From Diadema setosum (lineage: Eukaryota; Echinodermata; Echinoidea; Diadematoida; Diadematidae): a DNA stretch of 64,000 bases. Location of the stretch: NCBI GenBank assembly GCA_033980235.1, contig CM067075.1, positions 14,476,716 through 14,540,715 on the forward strand, read 5' to 3'. Below are positions 34,701 through 45,600 of this stretch, piece after piece (position 1 is the stretch's first letter; each line of letters begins with the position of its first letter). Below the pieces are notes generated by a model. The model made no database searches. It saw only the letters and a list, made by a program, of their open reading frames with translations, and was not told the origin of the DNA. Position numbers and translations under genes: made by a program.

Positions 34701-36480
34701 GAGGCGTCGTAGCGGTTGAGCTTTTGGCGCAATTGAAGAGTCTACTCTAGGGGCATGACAATATCCCAGGCATTCACCAAATCCGTCGAACAGAGTAGGA
34801 TACTGCGCTTTAATGGCCGACTCGCACAACCAGCTGTATGTGTGCTCCTGTAGAGTCTTGCAGGCGGAAGCCAAGAGCATCAAATAAGTCCACGCCCATG
34901 AGGCTTTTCCCCTTTTTGACATAGAATGTAAACTAAGCTAACGTGACATCCTTGTACGCAACGGGAACTGTGACCATTCCCAGGACAGGTATCGTGGAAT
35001 GACCGTACGCAAGAAGTCGGCCTGTAGCAGGCGTGAGCGGATGATTTGCGAATAGCATGGTGTACAGGTCTGCGCTCAAAATGGATACTTTAGCCCCTAC
35101 GTCGATGAGTAGGGAGACAGAATGGCCTGCAATGTCTAGTTCGCACTGTTTGAAATTGCCAACCTGCGGTGGGTTGGTCCGCGTATCACCGATAGTGAAG
35201 ACCTTGGATGGCTCGTCATATTCAGTTTCATCCAATTGGCGAACTGGTGCTTGCTTCTTTTGACGCTTGGATCTGCAAACGCTTGCGAAATGATGCATTT
35301 TTTTACAACTGTTACACGTTTTCCCAAAGGCAGGGCATGATCGCGGTTGGTGAAAATGACCACAGTTAGCACACTGTTTGCTAGGCTGCTTCGACTGGCA
35401 GGGCGAGGTTTTCTCTGAACCCCTTGCACTTGTGACGTTGGATCACTATGGGAGGTTTGACTATGGGTTGCTACGGGAGGTGCATTAGCGTGCGTTTTCA
35501 AAACCTTAGCATCGTTCATGGCTGCTTCGATTTGTACTGCTAGGTCTGGTGCACGTTTCAACTCTAGTTTGTCATCTTCCATTAGGAGACGTTCTCGGAT
35601 TCTAGGATTTGTTGTTTTTTCGATTAATTGGTCTCGTATGAGTTCGTCGCACAAACTATCCCGAAATTACATGTTGATGCAAGGTCGGTAAGAGCCGCTA
35701 CGAATTGCTTGACAGGTTTGCCATGGGCCTGAGATCGTTGTCGGAATCTACAACGTTCGATAAGGACACTCTTTCGCGGCCCAAAATACTGTTTGAGGGC
35801 TTTTACTGCATCGTTATACGTGTCAGCGGCGGAAAACTGGGCGACGAGATGCGTTGACCATCGGTGCCGAGGCAGTGAATGAGGATAGCGCGGCGATCCA
35901 CGCGCATCACTTACCGACGTACCGTCTAAGCCGCTCGCGATAAGGTAGGTCTGGAAGCTGGGGGTGTTTCATAAAGCTGTTCGTAAAGTTACGAACGACT
36001 TACGAGCGACTGGTGATCAGTTCTGATGTGCTATACATGTACTTATCAGAATTTCCATAATTCAGCACAAGAACTGATCACCAGTCACTCGTAAGTTGTT
36101 CGTAACTTTACGAGCAGCTTTATGAAACACCCCCAGGAAAACCACCGCTCCCAGGAAATCGGTGGGTCGCCGGGACTAGCAAGAAAAGGTTGCGGGGCTG
36201 CAAGATGAATGCTGTCCATCTTCGTCGCCAGATGTTATGTACACTCCAAGAAAGACAAATAACTCGATGAGTTGCGGTGTACTGTGATGTGGGTTGTATT
36301 TGGTCCAACGTGGTCGCCTCGAATATTTGTACAGAAAGGGGTCTACGCCCTCAACGTTAGAAACATAGTTTCAAACACAACAATGCCTACATGTTGTACC
36401 TCGTCTTTATGGTTGCTTTATTGTTTATCTGTGAGTGTGTGTTCTGTAACAGCCCTGTTCTGTGATTAAAGAAACATTTT

Positions 36481-36513
<33 letters not shown>

Positions 36514-38599
36514 GGCCTATCATTATTATTATCATTGCTATTACCATCGTTACCAATGGTGTATTATTTGAGGTGAGGTGATGCACCCTTATTTCTTTTC
36601 TCTATTTCATTCAGATTGTTTATTTCAACCTCAAAGGGAGTATTACCGAAATGTCGCTAGACCATACAATCCCCTGCCGAAAGGAAAGACTCGGCTGACC
36701 GTCGGCTTCCCGAGACAGCCTAGCTACCTAGCGATGATGTCGCCAGATGGGCGTGCGAGGTTGCTAATAGGTGCGAGTCTTGGTGTAAATCCTGCCTGTT
36801 TCTTTCTGATCTTTCATGTGTGGTCATACCTATATACTTGTAAAGCTAATAGGCATTAGACAAGAGAGAAGACCTTTAAAGAATTGCACCTGCATAAAAG
36901 AATCGAAGTGAAAATCTTAACAAAATTAGTTTGAGGAGGTTCTATACCTATACGTCAATAAAATATCAAACTTGGTGTCAGTGGGGACACTCAAAGTAGG
37001 ATTCTATGTCATTAATCGTTCCAGCATTGATTATATCAATTTGGAAAGGGAATTGGGTAACGCAGATCCGTTTCAATCTTACAGTAAAGGTTCTGTTTAC
37101 CTTTGGGAGCAATGATTTATAAAATGTTCAAGATATATCGATTTTGATGCATATGTATAATATTATGTCTGTTGTAACACAAAACATCCTATCATACAAA
37201 ATTTTTGCAATGAAGCCTGAAATATAAGGAGATATCAGTATTTTTCATATTAATCAGTAACTGTGGACGATTTAGTCTGGAAACATTTTTCTTATAACGA
37301 TTGTTCACATTTTGTGTATTCAACAATAGGCCTACTTAACATCGATTATACGGATTCAAATTTTTACAGTGGTTATTTCTATCCCTAACACACATTTAAG
37401 AACTATCTTAAAGCATTAACGCTGGGTTTTTGTTTCTTCTGCAAATGATAACTTATAGGGCCTACCTTTAATTGAGCTTTCTATAATCCTCTATCAGACC
37501 TCTGATAAAACGTAGAGGAAAATTGATGTCTGATATTTCTGCCTCTTCCTAATTTTATATAGTCCGGCACCTCACCGGAAAATGTCGGCACGGAGGCTAG
37601 ATGAATACCCCCCCCCCCCCCCCGAAACACAAAGCTAAACAAAACAAAAAGTTGACTGTTGATCTAAAGTGGATAGGTGTGACATGTTTTTCTGTGATTG
37701 CTCCTGTCAAGGTTGTCAATAATGTCACATCGTGACGCTATTTTTAATTCTAATTGCCGTTTGGGTACTGTTTCTCTGTATGTGTCAAAGGACATTTCAA
37801 TTCAATTAAGTTAGGTAAACAAAACAAAGATCTCATGTTTTTGAGAGAACACAATTAATGAGAAATGGAAATGGATAACGGATATGGCAGATATCATTCT
37901 TTTCAAACAAATACATTCGTGTTGCTTGATGGTTTGCATGGTGAAGTAAATTCAAAGTACACTCGTATTGACCACTTGATACACGTATATAGCAACTAAT
38001 ATTGTCGGCATTTTTTTTTTTCGTTGTTATACGGGCATAAATAATTGGATGACAATCTTATTAGCATTCAGAACACACCATGGACGGACTGATGGCCGCA
38101 ATGGAAATCTTGATTCTTGTCACTCACCGTACAGAAATATGTGTCATCAGTTTGTTGTTGTCGTTGTTGTTTTAAATTGCCATCCAGTAATCCGAGAAAA
38201 TTCCGTCCCAGCAACAGTCGAAGAGTGTATGACCGTGATACTGTATTTGATTACTGTGTATTTTAGTTTATCTCTTTGCTATTGGATGGTTGTCTCATTG
38301 ATGCAGGATTTTGCATCTTTGGTAACACACTCCATTTCAGACGTGACTGGTATTGGGTCCAGACCCTGGCCATATTTAGGGGCATTCATCAGCTGTGTTC
38401 TGGTTCCGGCACAGTGTTCGTCAGGCTTGACTTTGCCGATAATTTTTACCAAGTTGGATTTCTGTCCGATGAATCGCCTTTTGCGCACTACCAGGACACC
38501 GAGAGGTTCGAGATCACGAGAGTTGGCGTTATAGTCTATTACAGGGAATATTACGAGGAGGCACACACCAAGTGGATGTTCGACTATACCTGTGCCTAA
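22718..38599 (+). CDS. Secreted EGF-like / galectin-like protein gene (5 exons)
   Basis: Exons 22718-22763, 25850-26020, 29806-29895, 36615-36770 and 38307-38599 join in phase 1 throughout and give 251 residues ending in a TAA stop. Layout: 15-residue signal peptide starting MKFLMYVV, a 57-residue segment with three cysteines, an EGF-like module, then about 150 residues in two exons. That C-terminal part (LPKGKTRLTVGF, LHFRRDW, VFVRLDF, PFAHYQDTERFEI, VGVIVYY) has the strand spacing of a galectin carbohydrate-recognition domain, with LHFRRD where galectins have HFNPR, but the WGxEER-type motif is not evident, so the match is weak. No membrane anchor follows, so secretion is expected. The same exon structure recurs in the paralogue at 47643-56867. 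I do not recognise the full-length family. Confidence 0.65.
23478..24105. mobile_element. GGCCGTGTCACACC-family MITE, copy 1
   Basis: Begins AAGGCCGTGTCACACC and ends with a diverged inverse (gatatgacacggcctt). The interior aligns collinearly with the copy at 32627-33420 (shared caagtccgatttaaccgcag, cgggtagt, gtccggtatgctagaaaatc blocks) but is internally deleted. Confidence 0.7.
24106..24770. mobile_element. GGCCGTGTCACACC-family MITE, copy 2 (rearranged)
   Basis: Directly abuts copy 1, starting aggccgtgtcacaccttccc. It contains the family blocks tgacttgcggggaa, ctccgcagttggtc and cgcaggcaactcccacgcag, and an inverted internal segment (24300-24400 versus 24650-24740). The right end is truncated. 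Confidence 0.6.
25850..26020 (+). CDS. Exon 2 of secreted-protein gene (novel segment)
   Basis: 171 bp between ttttctgag/ and AGGCAGG/gtgaga, exactly phase 1-1, so it joins the signal-peptide exon to the EGF-like exon in frame. It encodes about 57 residues starting GMADLCVAQKVLCDQVWDPD, with cysteines at LC, LC and TC. The only other copy in the window (52421-52595) lies in the matching intron of the paralogue and is highly similar, while surrounding introns have diverged, as expected of an exon. I recognise no domain family. Confidence 0.65.
26270..26460. repeat. Poly-G/C and poly-A retroposon-like remnant
   Basis: cataggcgccggaagt followed by runs of G, C and A, then AAATA-type repeats. 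Frames through it are low-complexity artefacts. Confidence 0.6.
27066..27300. repeat. Purine microsatellite
   Basis: Poly-A followed by (GAAA)n and (GGAA)n arrays. Confidence 0.8.
28760..29650 (-). repeat. Inverted relative of the 150-bp AGGTCA array
   Basis: Minus-orientation copy of the family at 16118-18225: aggtcaaaggtcaaagatcaa blocks near 28860, 29012, 29175, 29305 and 29415. It ends on the right with the reverse complement of the family's starting block (tcatgcattatggcggaggcat..gcgacatttctagtt). Confidence 0.7.
29806..29895 (+). CDS. Exon 3: EGF-like module
   Basis: 90 bp, phase 1-1 (tttcaacag/ ... GTCAAT/gtaaga). It encodes 30 residues with CMNRGTS, then CACP and YTGPRC: the second half of an EGF domain (C2, C4, C5, C6 spacing), with serine or threonine where C3 is normal. 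A cysteine near the end of exon 2 could stand in as C1. Confidence 0.8.
30863..31022 (-). repeat. 3' LTR of decayed Gypsy element
   Basis: 160 bp, TGTT...AACA, matching 36233-36382. Next to it internally is a purine-rich tract (GGGGGGAAAA on the minus strand) fitting a polypurine primer site. Confidence 0.8.
31083..31203. repeat. Hairpin-like insert with GGGGCC ends
   Basis: cagggccccgtcttataaag at the left and a diverged inverse (gacaggcccca) at the right, with inner acttgtgattgattt inversions. A small MITE between the 3' LTR and integrase of the Gypsy remnant. Confidence 0.5.
31406..32728 (-). pseudogene. Integrase remnant
   Basis: The minus strand carries, in broken frames, the pre-integrase segment (ending PASLQQRVLEL, 32363-32728), the first catalytic-core part (QVDIFGEV, near 32270), a damaged second-aspartate region (TDSGPQFVSDQ, near 32100) and the part with the catalytic glutamate (NGGAERFNRVIKDSL, in the 31406-32173 frame) followed by the C-terminal region. 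The zinc-binding HHCC segment between VLEL and the core is largely deleted. Confidence 0.75.
32627..33420. mobile_element. GGCCGTGTCACACC-family MITE, longest copy
   Basis: TTAA (32623-32626, 33421-33424) flanks ends AGGCCGTGTCACACC and GGTGTGACACGGCC. 794 bp, inserted between the RNase H and integrase parts of the Gypsy remnant, hence younger than it. It defines the family present at 23478-24770 and 54085-54300. Small frames in it are not genes. Confidence 0.8.
33339..33842 (-). pseudogene. RNase H remnant
   Basis: An open stretch of RNase H type: TTDASNSAVRAVL near the start, KYPTGEREALACI, FRTDHQALTTLL, and the end motif VAEMLSRTQ. The last 90 bases of the frame run into the inserted MITE. 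Confidence 0.8.
33902..34922 (-). pseudogene. Reverse transcriptase remnant
   Basis: RT motifs in order on the minus strand but in several frames: a PKAQPLRRLP segment (near 34700), RLCIDLKEVN followed by an in-frame stop (34530-34532), then MRRSYLQVPL, FRRMPYGLSSA and LLDDVVV (where YxDD-type motifs sit), and FVGYRVTAEGL. A frameshift lies just before LDMRRSY. Confidence 0.8.
34933..35298 (-). pseudogene. Aspartic protease remnant
   Basis: The segment CELDIAGHSVSLLIDVGAKV has valine where the D(T/S)G catalytic triad needs threonine or serine, which would inactivate the enzyme. Upstream residues overlap the end of gag. Confidence 0.7.
35270..35654 (-). pseudogene. Gag / nucleocapsid remnant
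   Basis: The C-terminal gag with two zinc knuckles, CANCGHFHQPRSC and CNSCKKMHHFASVC, split by a frameshift. Earlier gag (35655-35957) is present only in fragments. Confidence 0.7.
35958..36136. mobile_element. Foldback MITE inside Gypsy leader
   Basis: Near-perfect arms of about 75 bp beginning CTGGGGGTGTTTCATAAAGC with cgtaa(a)gttacgaacgactt inside; 179 bp. Inserted near the 5' LTR of the Gypsy remnant. Confidence 0.8.
36233..36382 (-). repeat. 5' LTR of decayed Gypsy element
   Basis: 150 bp, TGTT...AACA. On the minus strand the next bases are TCTGGCGACGAAGATGG, the position of the primer-binding site. Confidence 0.8.
36615..36770 (+). CDS. Exon 4: first part of C-terminal domain
   Basis: 156 bp, phase 1-1 (tttcattcag/ ... 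CTAATAG/gtgcgag). It encodes YCLFQPQREYYRN onward to SPDGRARLLI. The last 110 bp are about 95% identical to the paralogue, silent sites included. Confidence 0.75.
36771..38306 (+). other. Intron 4 of secreted-protein gene
   Basis: AT-rich and non-coding, with a poly-C tract near 37609-37622. Its first 150 bp can still be aligned with the matching intron of the paralogue. Confidence 0.65.
38307..38599 (+). CDS. Exon 5: C-terminal domain and stop
   Basis: 293 bp after ttgatgcag/, ending TAA. It encodes FCIFGNTLHFRRDW and the strand series VFVRLDF, YQVGFLSDESPFAHY, RFEITRVGVIVYY, ending WMFDYTCA. About 70% identical in protein to 56572-56867. Confidence 0.8.
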
Positions 38600-38730
38600 T
38601 GTGGGAAACCCGAGTATTGCTCTTTATCTTCTTCTTCTTTCAATCTGTCTTGTGTGGTGTGGGACACTCCACATGTTTAGTTGGCGTTCATAATTTTGTT
38701 TCACCATTTCTGGATCGACAGCACAATGGT

Positions 38731-38736
38731 AATAAA
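38731..38736 (+). terminator. Polyadenylation signal
   Basis: AATAAA 132 bp after the stop codon of the secreted-protein gene. Confidence 0.5.
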
Positions 38737-39481
38737 AGTTTTTTACGCAAGCCTCAACTATAATTAAGGTGTCATATGCGTTGAACATAGCCATAACGAC
38801 TGGTCAGGTTCATTGCAATACCGTTAGGCATCATATCCCGTATTTTGCGACATTCAGCTATAGGCTTGGTTCTGTACTCTAAGAAACATGTAGAGAAACT
38901 AATCACCGACGCTGAAAAGACACTAACAAGGTATTTAAAAACGACAGCTGTGTGGAAGCGAATTTAAAGCAACTTTCAGTTTTCATAAATCCACTTTTAT
39001 CAGTATACTTTTGCATGTTTTGTTGAACTCACAACAAGACCATTACTGTTGTGTGATGAATTTTCGGATTTCTATAAGAAATGTCTCGTATCGTGGGCAT
39101 ATTCTTTTCCCATGAATAAATGCGTCCTGTATGAACAATGAGCTTGGCTTTTCTCGTAGAAAGGGAATGTTGTTCGATGTAGATGGATTTTGACATTTAT
39201 GGCTTTAGGACATCTTACAGGCCCACAACTACGCATATACAGTCAACATACAGTCACCTGTCCTGAATTTTGTCTACGACTGGTGTCTTTGTTGTTTGTT
39301 TGTTTGTTTGTTTTATTTTTTTCTACTGCTACACTGTTTTCAATCAAAATATAGGTTTTCCTGGTCAATTTCATGAACACTCCCTATTCCGAGCATTAAA
39401 TTAAACATAATATGTGAATCAGTAATCAAATTCAACCCATTACACAGCATTCTTCGTAAAACACACACACACACACACACG

Positions 39482-39539
<58 letters not shown>

Positions 39540-39616
39540 TTAGATATGAGAAAGGAAGAAGGAATCGGTGCGTAGCTTTGACATCATTATTCCTCTTACT
39601 GTTCCTCCTCTTCGGA

Positions 39617-39648
<32 letters not shown>

Positions 39649-41472
39649 TTATTTATTCATTCATTTTATTTATACAAAAATCTAATAGCACGAATTAGAA
39701 AATTAATAATGTGAAAATTAATGAAATCGAACGCCCCAAACAAGCTTATCTCGACTATCATATGCATTTGGTGCTCGCATTTGGAAATTGAACTCACATG
39801 CGTGACTTTTATTTGACGGAAACAAAATAGAGCTCCTGTTTATGGAATCGATCGTTCGGATTCTGAATGTGAATTCCCGAATATTTTCGCGTGCATGTGC
39901 TGTGTGAATTTAAATGCGCATTCATGTATAAGAATAACAAAATTGTGAACTTGACCGGAAAACCTATATAAAAAGCCCCAGGGTTGTCATTGAATGTGGT
40001 GTAAAACTCCCTTTCACACAAACATACGTGTTTGTTTGCTCAAATGTCAGCAATGCACAATTTTGAACTCAATCGTATCTTTTCATCTTAGTCCAACTTA
40101 AGAAAAAAAAATATTCTTAACTTGGAATGATAATATGATATGAAAAATACCGTATCACGTTAGTGTTTTCTTTCCTTTTCAAAATCACGTGAGATTGTAC
40201 ATGAAATCTGTGTTTTCAGGTTTATTCACGACAAATCGGGAGGGAGCAGACCCTTTGGGCAGCGAGGGGAGACCAAATTGGGGCCGGATTTTCACTTCGC
40301 CTTAGTAATATTCTTAAGCATGCGTGGTTCGATTTTCAGAGAACTTGGTATTGCAGTTTTAATGTCGCCTTGGGTGAAAGAGTATGTATCTAAAGAAAAG
40401 AGGCACAATTTTCCCCTTACTGGCCCTACTGGCACGATGATCCGCGGGGTGTGGGTTGCAGGGCAAAAGCTAAGTTTGGCTATGAATAAATTGATTGGCT
40501 ACTGTCGTTTCAGGTTTGTTCGTGGCAAATTCAGTTATTGACCCTGTGTGTGTGTGGGGAGGGGCAAACTGTGACCCAATATTAACACTTTCATTTTCTT
40601 GAAATGCACGGTCACATTCTTACCAAACATGGCAGGTCGCTAGGGCGCAAGAGTATGTATCTGTAGAAATTTCCCCGCTTGGGGGCCCATGACCACAATG
40701 TCTCGGAGCGCGGGATGACAAGCAAAAGCCCAAATTAAGGAATCTTCAAAATTTTTCTTTTGCACAGGTGAAAAGGAGAAGCAACAATGTGCTGTGAACA
40801 GCTGTAGTTTTTTTTTCTTATCTTTTTATTTGTTAATGGCAGATCCAGGGGAAGGACCGTATGGGGGAGGTTCAAACCTGGGCCTGTTAGTTTAGGTCAT
40901 TCTTGAAAATGGGTATTCAGATATTGACAAAACTTGGTATATTGACAAAAAAAGTATCATCAGTAAGTCAATAGATTATTAATATCTGAAATATCGGGGA
41001 GGGGGAGTGGGCAATGCACCTATAAAGTAAGGAATTTTCTGCAAATCCTCTCTAAGCCAGATTCAGTACAATTGGTGTCACGATATTCATGTCTTCCTTT
41101 ATTTTTCTTTCCAAATACACTGTCAAATTTGTCATTGAACTTATTCCTATGATGATAATTAGATATATCGGGAACCCTACAGGGACCCCAGAAGCCTCAA
41201 ATTAGAGAAGCTAAAAAATGTTAAGCTAGAAAAACTTGGAGTAAATGTCTTGGTGAGCGTATTGGGGATGGCAGATCCAGGGGTGGCTATACAGGGGTCA
41301 GGACTGAATTTTGGGCCTCTTTTTGAAAGTGGATGGACAATTTTTCTCAAATTTGCATAATATGGACACAAAGGCCTCCTGGAGGACCCCAAGTTTACGT
41401 GGAAGGTGGTCTTATAACCTGGTGAGCGGCAGACTCCTGGGTATCTGGATTGTTTTATTATTATTATTATTA

Positions 41473-41519
<47 letters not shown>

Positions 41520-42615
41520 GTTATTATCATTATTACATTCTACAAGCTCTGTCTTTCTAGTGGGTCCCTCCATTTTTCGCGCCTTAAGCAAGGTTATACA
41601 TCTACTTCAATTCGACCACTTCTGTTTCTATTTCTTTTTTACTACAATGTATAATTACTATAAGGTCCTCAGTTATTGTACAGTCTTTTCATTTCACAAT
41701 GTTCTGTTCACCCTATTCTCTGTTATCAAAGGAAGTGAAACATATATGTCTTGTCGAAAAATGAAATAAACTTTGAATTGAATTGAAATGTTATTTTTGG
41801 GAAAATTACAACCATGTGTAGAGCAAATATGAATTTGATGATGCTTTACAGCGAACAATGCTGCAATCAGTTTGACATTTTTGTTTTATTTCTTTAATTC
41901 TGAGAGTTGCACGATCATGATAGAATCAAATCAAACACTCTCATTAACACTCCGAATACGGATTTGTCAAACGTATCATTAGTTTTAGTGCAATAAATCA
42001 TCTTTGAATGTAGATAAAACATGTTTTATGCATTTTACTCATTCTCAGTCTCGAGTCATTCACAAAGTATGTATTTTCTTTGACAGGGTACGTATTGATA
42101 ATTCTTGATTCAAACTAGATTTGGGTCAAACACATTAAATGAAAACACGAATATTTCGAATTAAGAAGTAATTTTCATGTTGTACATTTATCTTGTGTGA
42201 TATATACCACATAGCAAACATTGTATGGAGCAACTGTAACAAATCTAGAATACAGACACACAGATACACCTTCGCTTTCGCTTTGCATCAGAATACAATA
42301 TGCGCTTATACGTTTTATCTTTTCTTCAGGCCGACTCTCCCTTCAAGCTAATTGCTTATCCAGAGATGTAACCTTCTCTACACATTCAAATCCTACACGG
42401 GGCCAAGCACACTTTCTTAGCGCAAATCTTAAATTCTGGTGTCGCTAACTACCCCTGCTTGCATATTAACGGAAAGTACAAAACGTGATTCTTGCAGCTC
42501 ATCTGTTAAGTTGCGTGCGCTATTGTAAAGTTGAAGCAGATTTACAAGGAAATAAAACCCGGAATAATGCATTGTAATGGCACACTGAATGAGGTACTGA
42601 AGTGAAAACAATAAT

Positions 42616-42653
<38 letters not shown>

Positions 42654-45600
42654 AACATTGTCACCGGAAAAAACACAAAAAATGTCTGTGTAATGCATTG
42701 ATGATAGAAATTTCAAACATGTTTTCCTGAAAACTATAGATTTTACATTATATTACAATTTTGATTGTGGATCGGGCATATTTTAGAAAGAAGGATGTAG
42801 TGTTCATTCCTCTAAATGTTGTTTTCACCATCCGAAACCTGCGCTGCCTCAAGCATTCTGTAACATATGGAGTTACATTGTTTTAAGGTAGTATACTGTG
42901 AGCTCAAAATAGTTAATGTAATTAACCATTTTCTATTCTATTCTTCGCAGTAGCTGTAGAAATTATAATCAATTAAATCAGCTGAATTAAACTACAGTAT
43001 GTCCCAAAAAAAATTATAATCAAATTTTCGCATTGATAACACTCAATATGAGTACACTGTCTAAATGCTACTTCAGGGTCTTGAAATGTAACATCTTAGC
43101 TCTGTTTTGCAGAAAACCCCATTCAATTTGGTTCAGCGGTCACAGAGAAATGTGAAAAGTTGTTAAGCATGTCATGAGTCTCATATTTCCAAGTTTAGCA
43201 CCTCGATGCTTTTGTGTGTGAATACAATAGACAGAACTTGGAGGGAAGACATTCTTGACATCCTCTACAAAATTCCTCATTTCTCTTTGACCAATAAATC
43301 AAATCGAATGGGCTTTTTTGTAAGATGTGGGCAATGAGTTATGGTTTCACACCCTGAATTTGTATTTGGATTGATTCACTATTTTTAAAGATATCATTGT
43401 GGAGGTTCCCGTTGTAATTTGTTTTTATGACATACGGTAGAGTATATCCAACTACCACCGGCTAAAATATTTGAAAACGCATTGTTCAAAGCAATGTAAT
43501 GTTATAATAGTTCGTGGTTATTCAGAGAACATGTGCATTAGACTATTCTTTAGATCTATGATTTTGTTTTGTGTTGTTTTGTTTTTGGCTATTTTGAACG
43601 ACTGGTGTTTCTTTCTTTTTTTCACTGTCACTAAGGGATAATGATCTTTCCTTTCGGTTTCATATTCCCCTTTTTTTACGATTCGATTGCACTCGCCCAT
43701 GAGCAAATGAAATACCACAATCATGTTCTGTACTGTCTAATTTCTTAAACATGTAGGCAAACATTATTGATACATTTTGTCGCATTGACGAACGCCCCCT
43801 AGCGTCCGGTGCCAACAATGCAACGTTACAATGCGATTTCACTAAAACAGTCTGAATGCGGCTAAAATGGTAGTAAAAATTGCTTCTTCTTCTTTTTTTT
43901 AGAATTGCGCCGAGATAGTGAATTTGATCCATTCATACAATCTACCATAATTCAGTCAGATCACTGTTTATTCTTTCGTCCCGAATAGCTCTTAATCAAC
44001 ATATCGTTTGATTCTGGTATCAGCCTACTATTGCAATTTTAGCTACATTTATATGTACTGATATAGGTTTTCCCGGCCAATTTTGCACTTTTGTCGTTCC
44101 ATTTGATAGAAGGTTCATTCAATTTAGCAAAACCCCTCGTTATCGCACAGCCTGTCTTTCAAAATCGGAACTTGTGCATTCAATTTAGCATTTCGATCAA
44201 TTAAATTTGCACATGTGGATTTCGAATTCATAAAAAGGGCATTCAAATTAGCTGGTACTCTACGTTCATTCAAATTCGCTACTATACTCGCCGAAAAGGG
44301 TATTTGAGTCATTAAATTTCGCGAATGGCCAGTCGTATTCCAAACGTTTCATTGAAATTAACGTCATGTTATTTCTTTTTTTTTTTACGTGAGAATATTT
44401 AAGCGTGTGCATTTCTATGTGATTTATTGTTTCATTCACACACTGTTAGGCAGTAAAAGTTGTATTTTTTTTTCTGTGACACCCCTTTTCTTTCATACAT
44501 GTCATATTCGGCCTATTTGTATCAATACTTGAGATTAACTTTTTACAGTTGATCATGACAGCGCAAGTTAGATACAGACGTATATATCAAGAAGACAGTC
44601 AAAGAACTTTATAGGAACATGATCATAACCTTGACTTCCTAGAACTGGCCGACACACTCGGAATAAAACGCTCAACGGCCAGGTAAGTTCTGGTCACAGG
44701 CACTATCTTCGGACTGGGAGACCCAATAAGCACACTGAAAAAAAAAAAAATGTTGCCAAAATCTCTGAAATGAATACGAAAAAAAAAATAAATGTAATGA
44801 TGCTTACTAAACAAAAACTATGTTGGAAAAAAGAAGAAATAACCAAAGCATAAACATGTGTGCTAAATTTACTGCAAAAAGGTGTTAAATTGGATGCCCA
44901 GACATGAATTCGAATAAACGAGAGCAGCATATACTTCGTCACCTGACTATGTCATTCTAAATTGAATGAACGAATAAAGAAAAGGTGCTTGTTTTACGAA
45001 TTTCAATAGAAAAGTGAATTGGACTGACAAAGTGCGAAATTGGACAGGAAAACAGGAAAAGTAAGTCTTAATTGTTTCGAAAAAAAAAAGACTGTACATA
45101 TGGGTTGTGATATATTTTCAATGCTGAAAACTAAATTTATATTTGGATTTAAAAAGTAGTAAATAACACTTCGTGTAATTCATATATGACAGGGTAATCC
45201 TGAAATGCTTAAAAAAGAGATATCAAGATATGATATCAAGATATCATTATTGGTACACGAGAGTGTCAATCTCTTTTCGTGAAATATTCATGGGGGATTG
45301 CTCTCAAAATTGTGGGTATTGCTTTTTGAATTATGACACTATCATTATTCACAATGGGGTTAGTACGGAGCTATAAATGAAGTTTCTTTTTTTTTTTAAG
45401 TTTATCGGCTATAAATGCGAGTATTGTATCTCGTTTCTCAAACAATGGCTTGGAAAATTAATGGATCTACACTCTACTTCTTTTCAACTCATAAAATGGA
45501 TTGCTCTCTCTCTCTCTGAATAATCGAGAAGTGCGTGGGTTATGAGCTGACAGATATATCAGTATGTACGAAACGTGCCGTTGCATGCCAAAACATCCTT

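Larger units (their letters stand above)
30863..36382 (-). mobile_element. Decayed Ty3/Gypsy LTR retrotransposon (conventional order)
   Basis: Full-length but dead element read on the minus strand: 5' LTR 36233-36382, gag, protease, RT, RNase H, integrase, 3' LTR 30863-31022. LTRs start TGTT and end AACA; flanks ATGTC (30858-30862) and ATGCC (36383-36387) look like a 5-bp target duplication with one change. The two LTRs differ by about five substitutions and two indels over 150 bp, so it is not recent. Its double-zinc-knuckle gag and RT resemble the invertebrate group often annotated as K02A2.6-like (family knowledge, not computed). Frameshifts, stops, a protease active-site change and an integrase deletion disable it. 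Two MITEs are inserted in it. Confidence 0.85.
29896..36614 (+). other. Intron 3 of secreted-protein gene
   Basis: Mostly occupied by the minus-strand Ty3/Gypsy remnant (30863-36382). The 0.95 kb before it (29896-30862) has a poly-A, a poly-G run near 30185-30198 and no gene. An (ATT)n tract lies at about 36484-36511. Confidence 0.7.

Noticed and set aside
38049..38534. A 161-codon frame overlapping exon 5 of the secreted gene
   Set aside because: It is in a different frame from the paralogue-conserved reading and has no splice or homology support.
39454..39643. CRISPR-like or satellite array
   Set aside because: Only (CA)n and (TA)n simple repeats; no spaced direct repeats.
41177..41769. 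Frames with poly-isoleucine or poly-leucine stretches
   Set aside because: Translation of the (ATT)n microsatellite.
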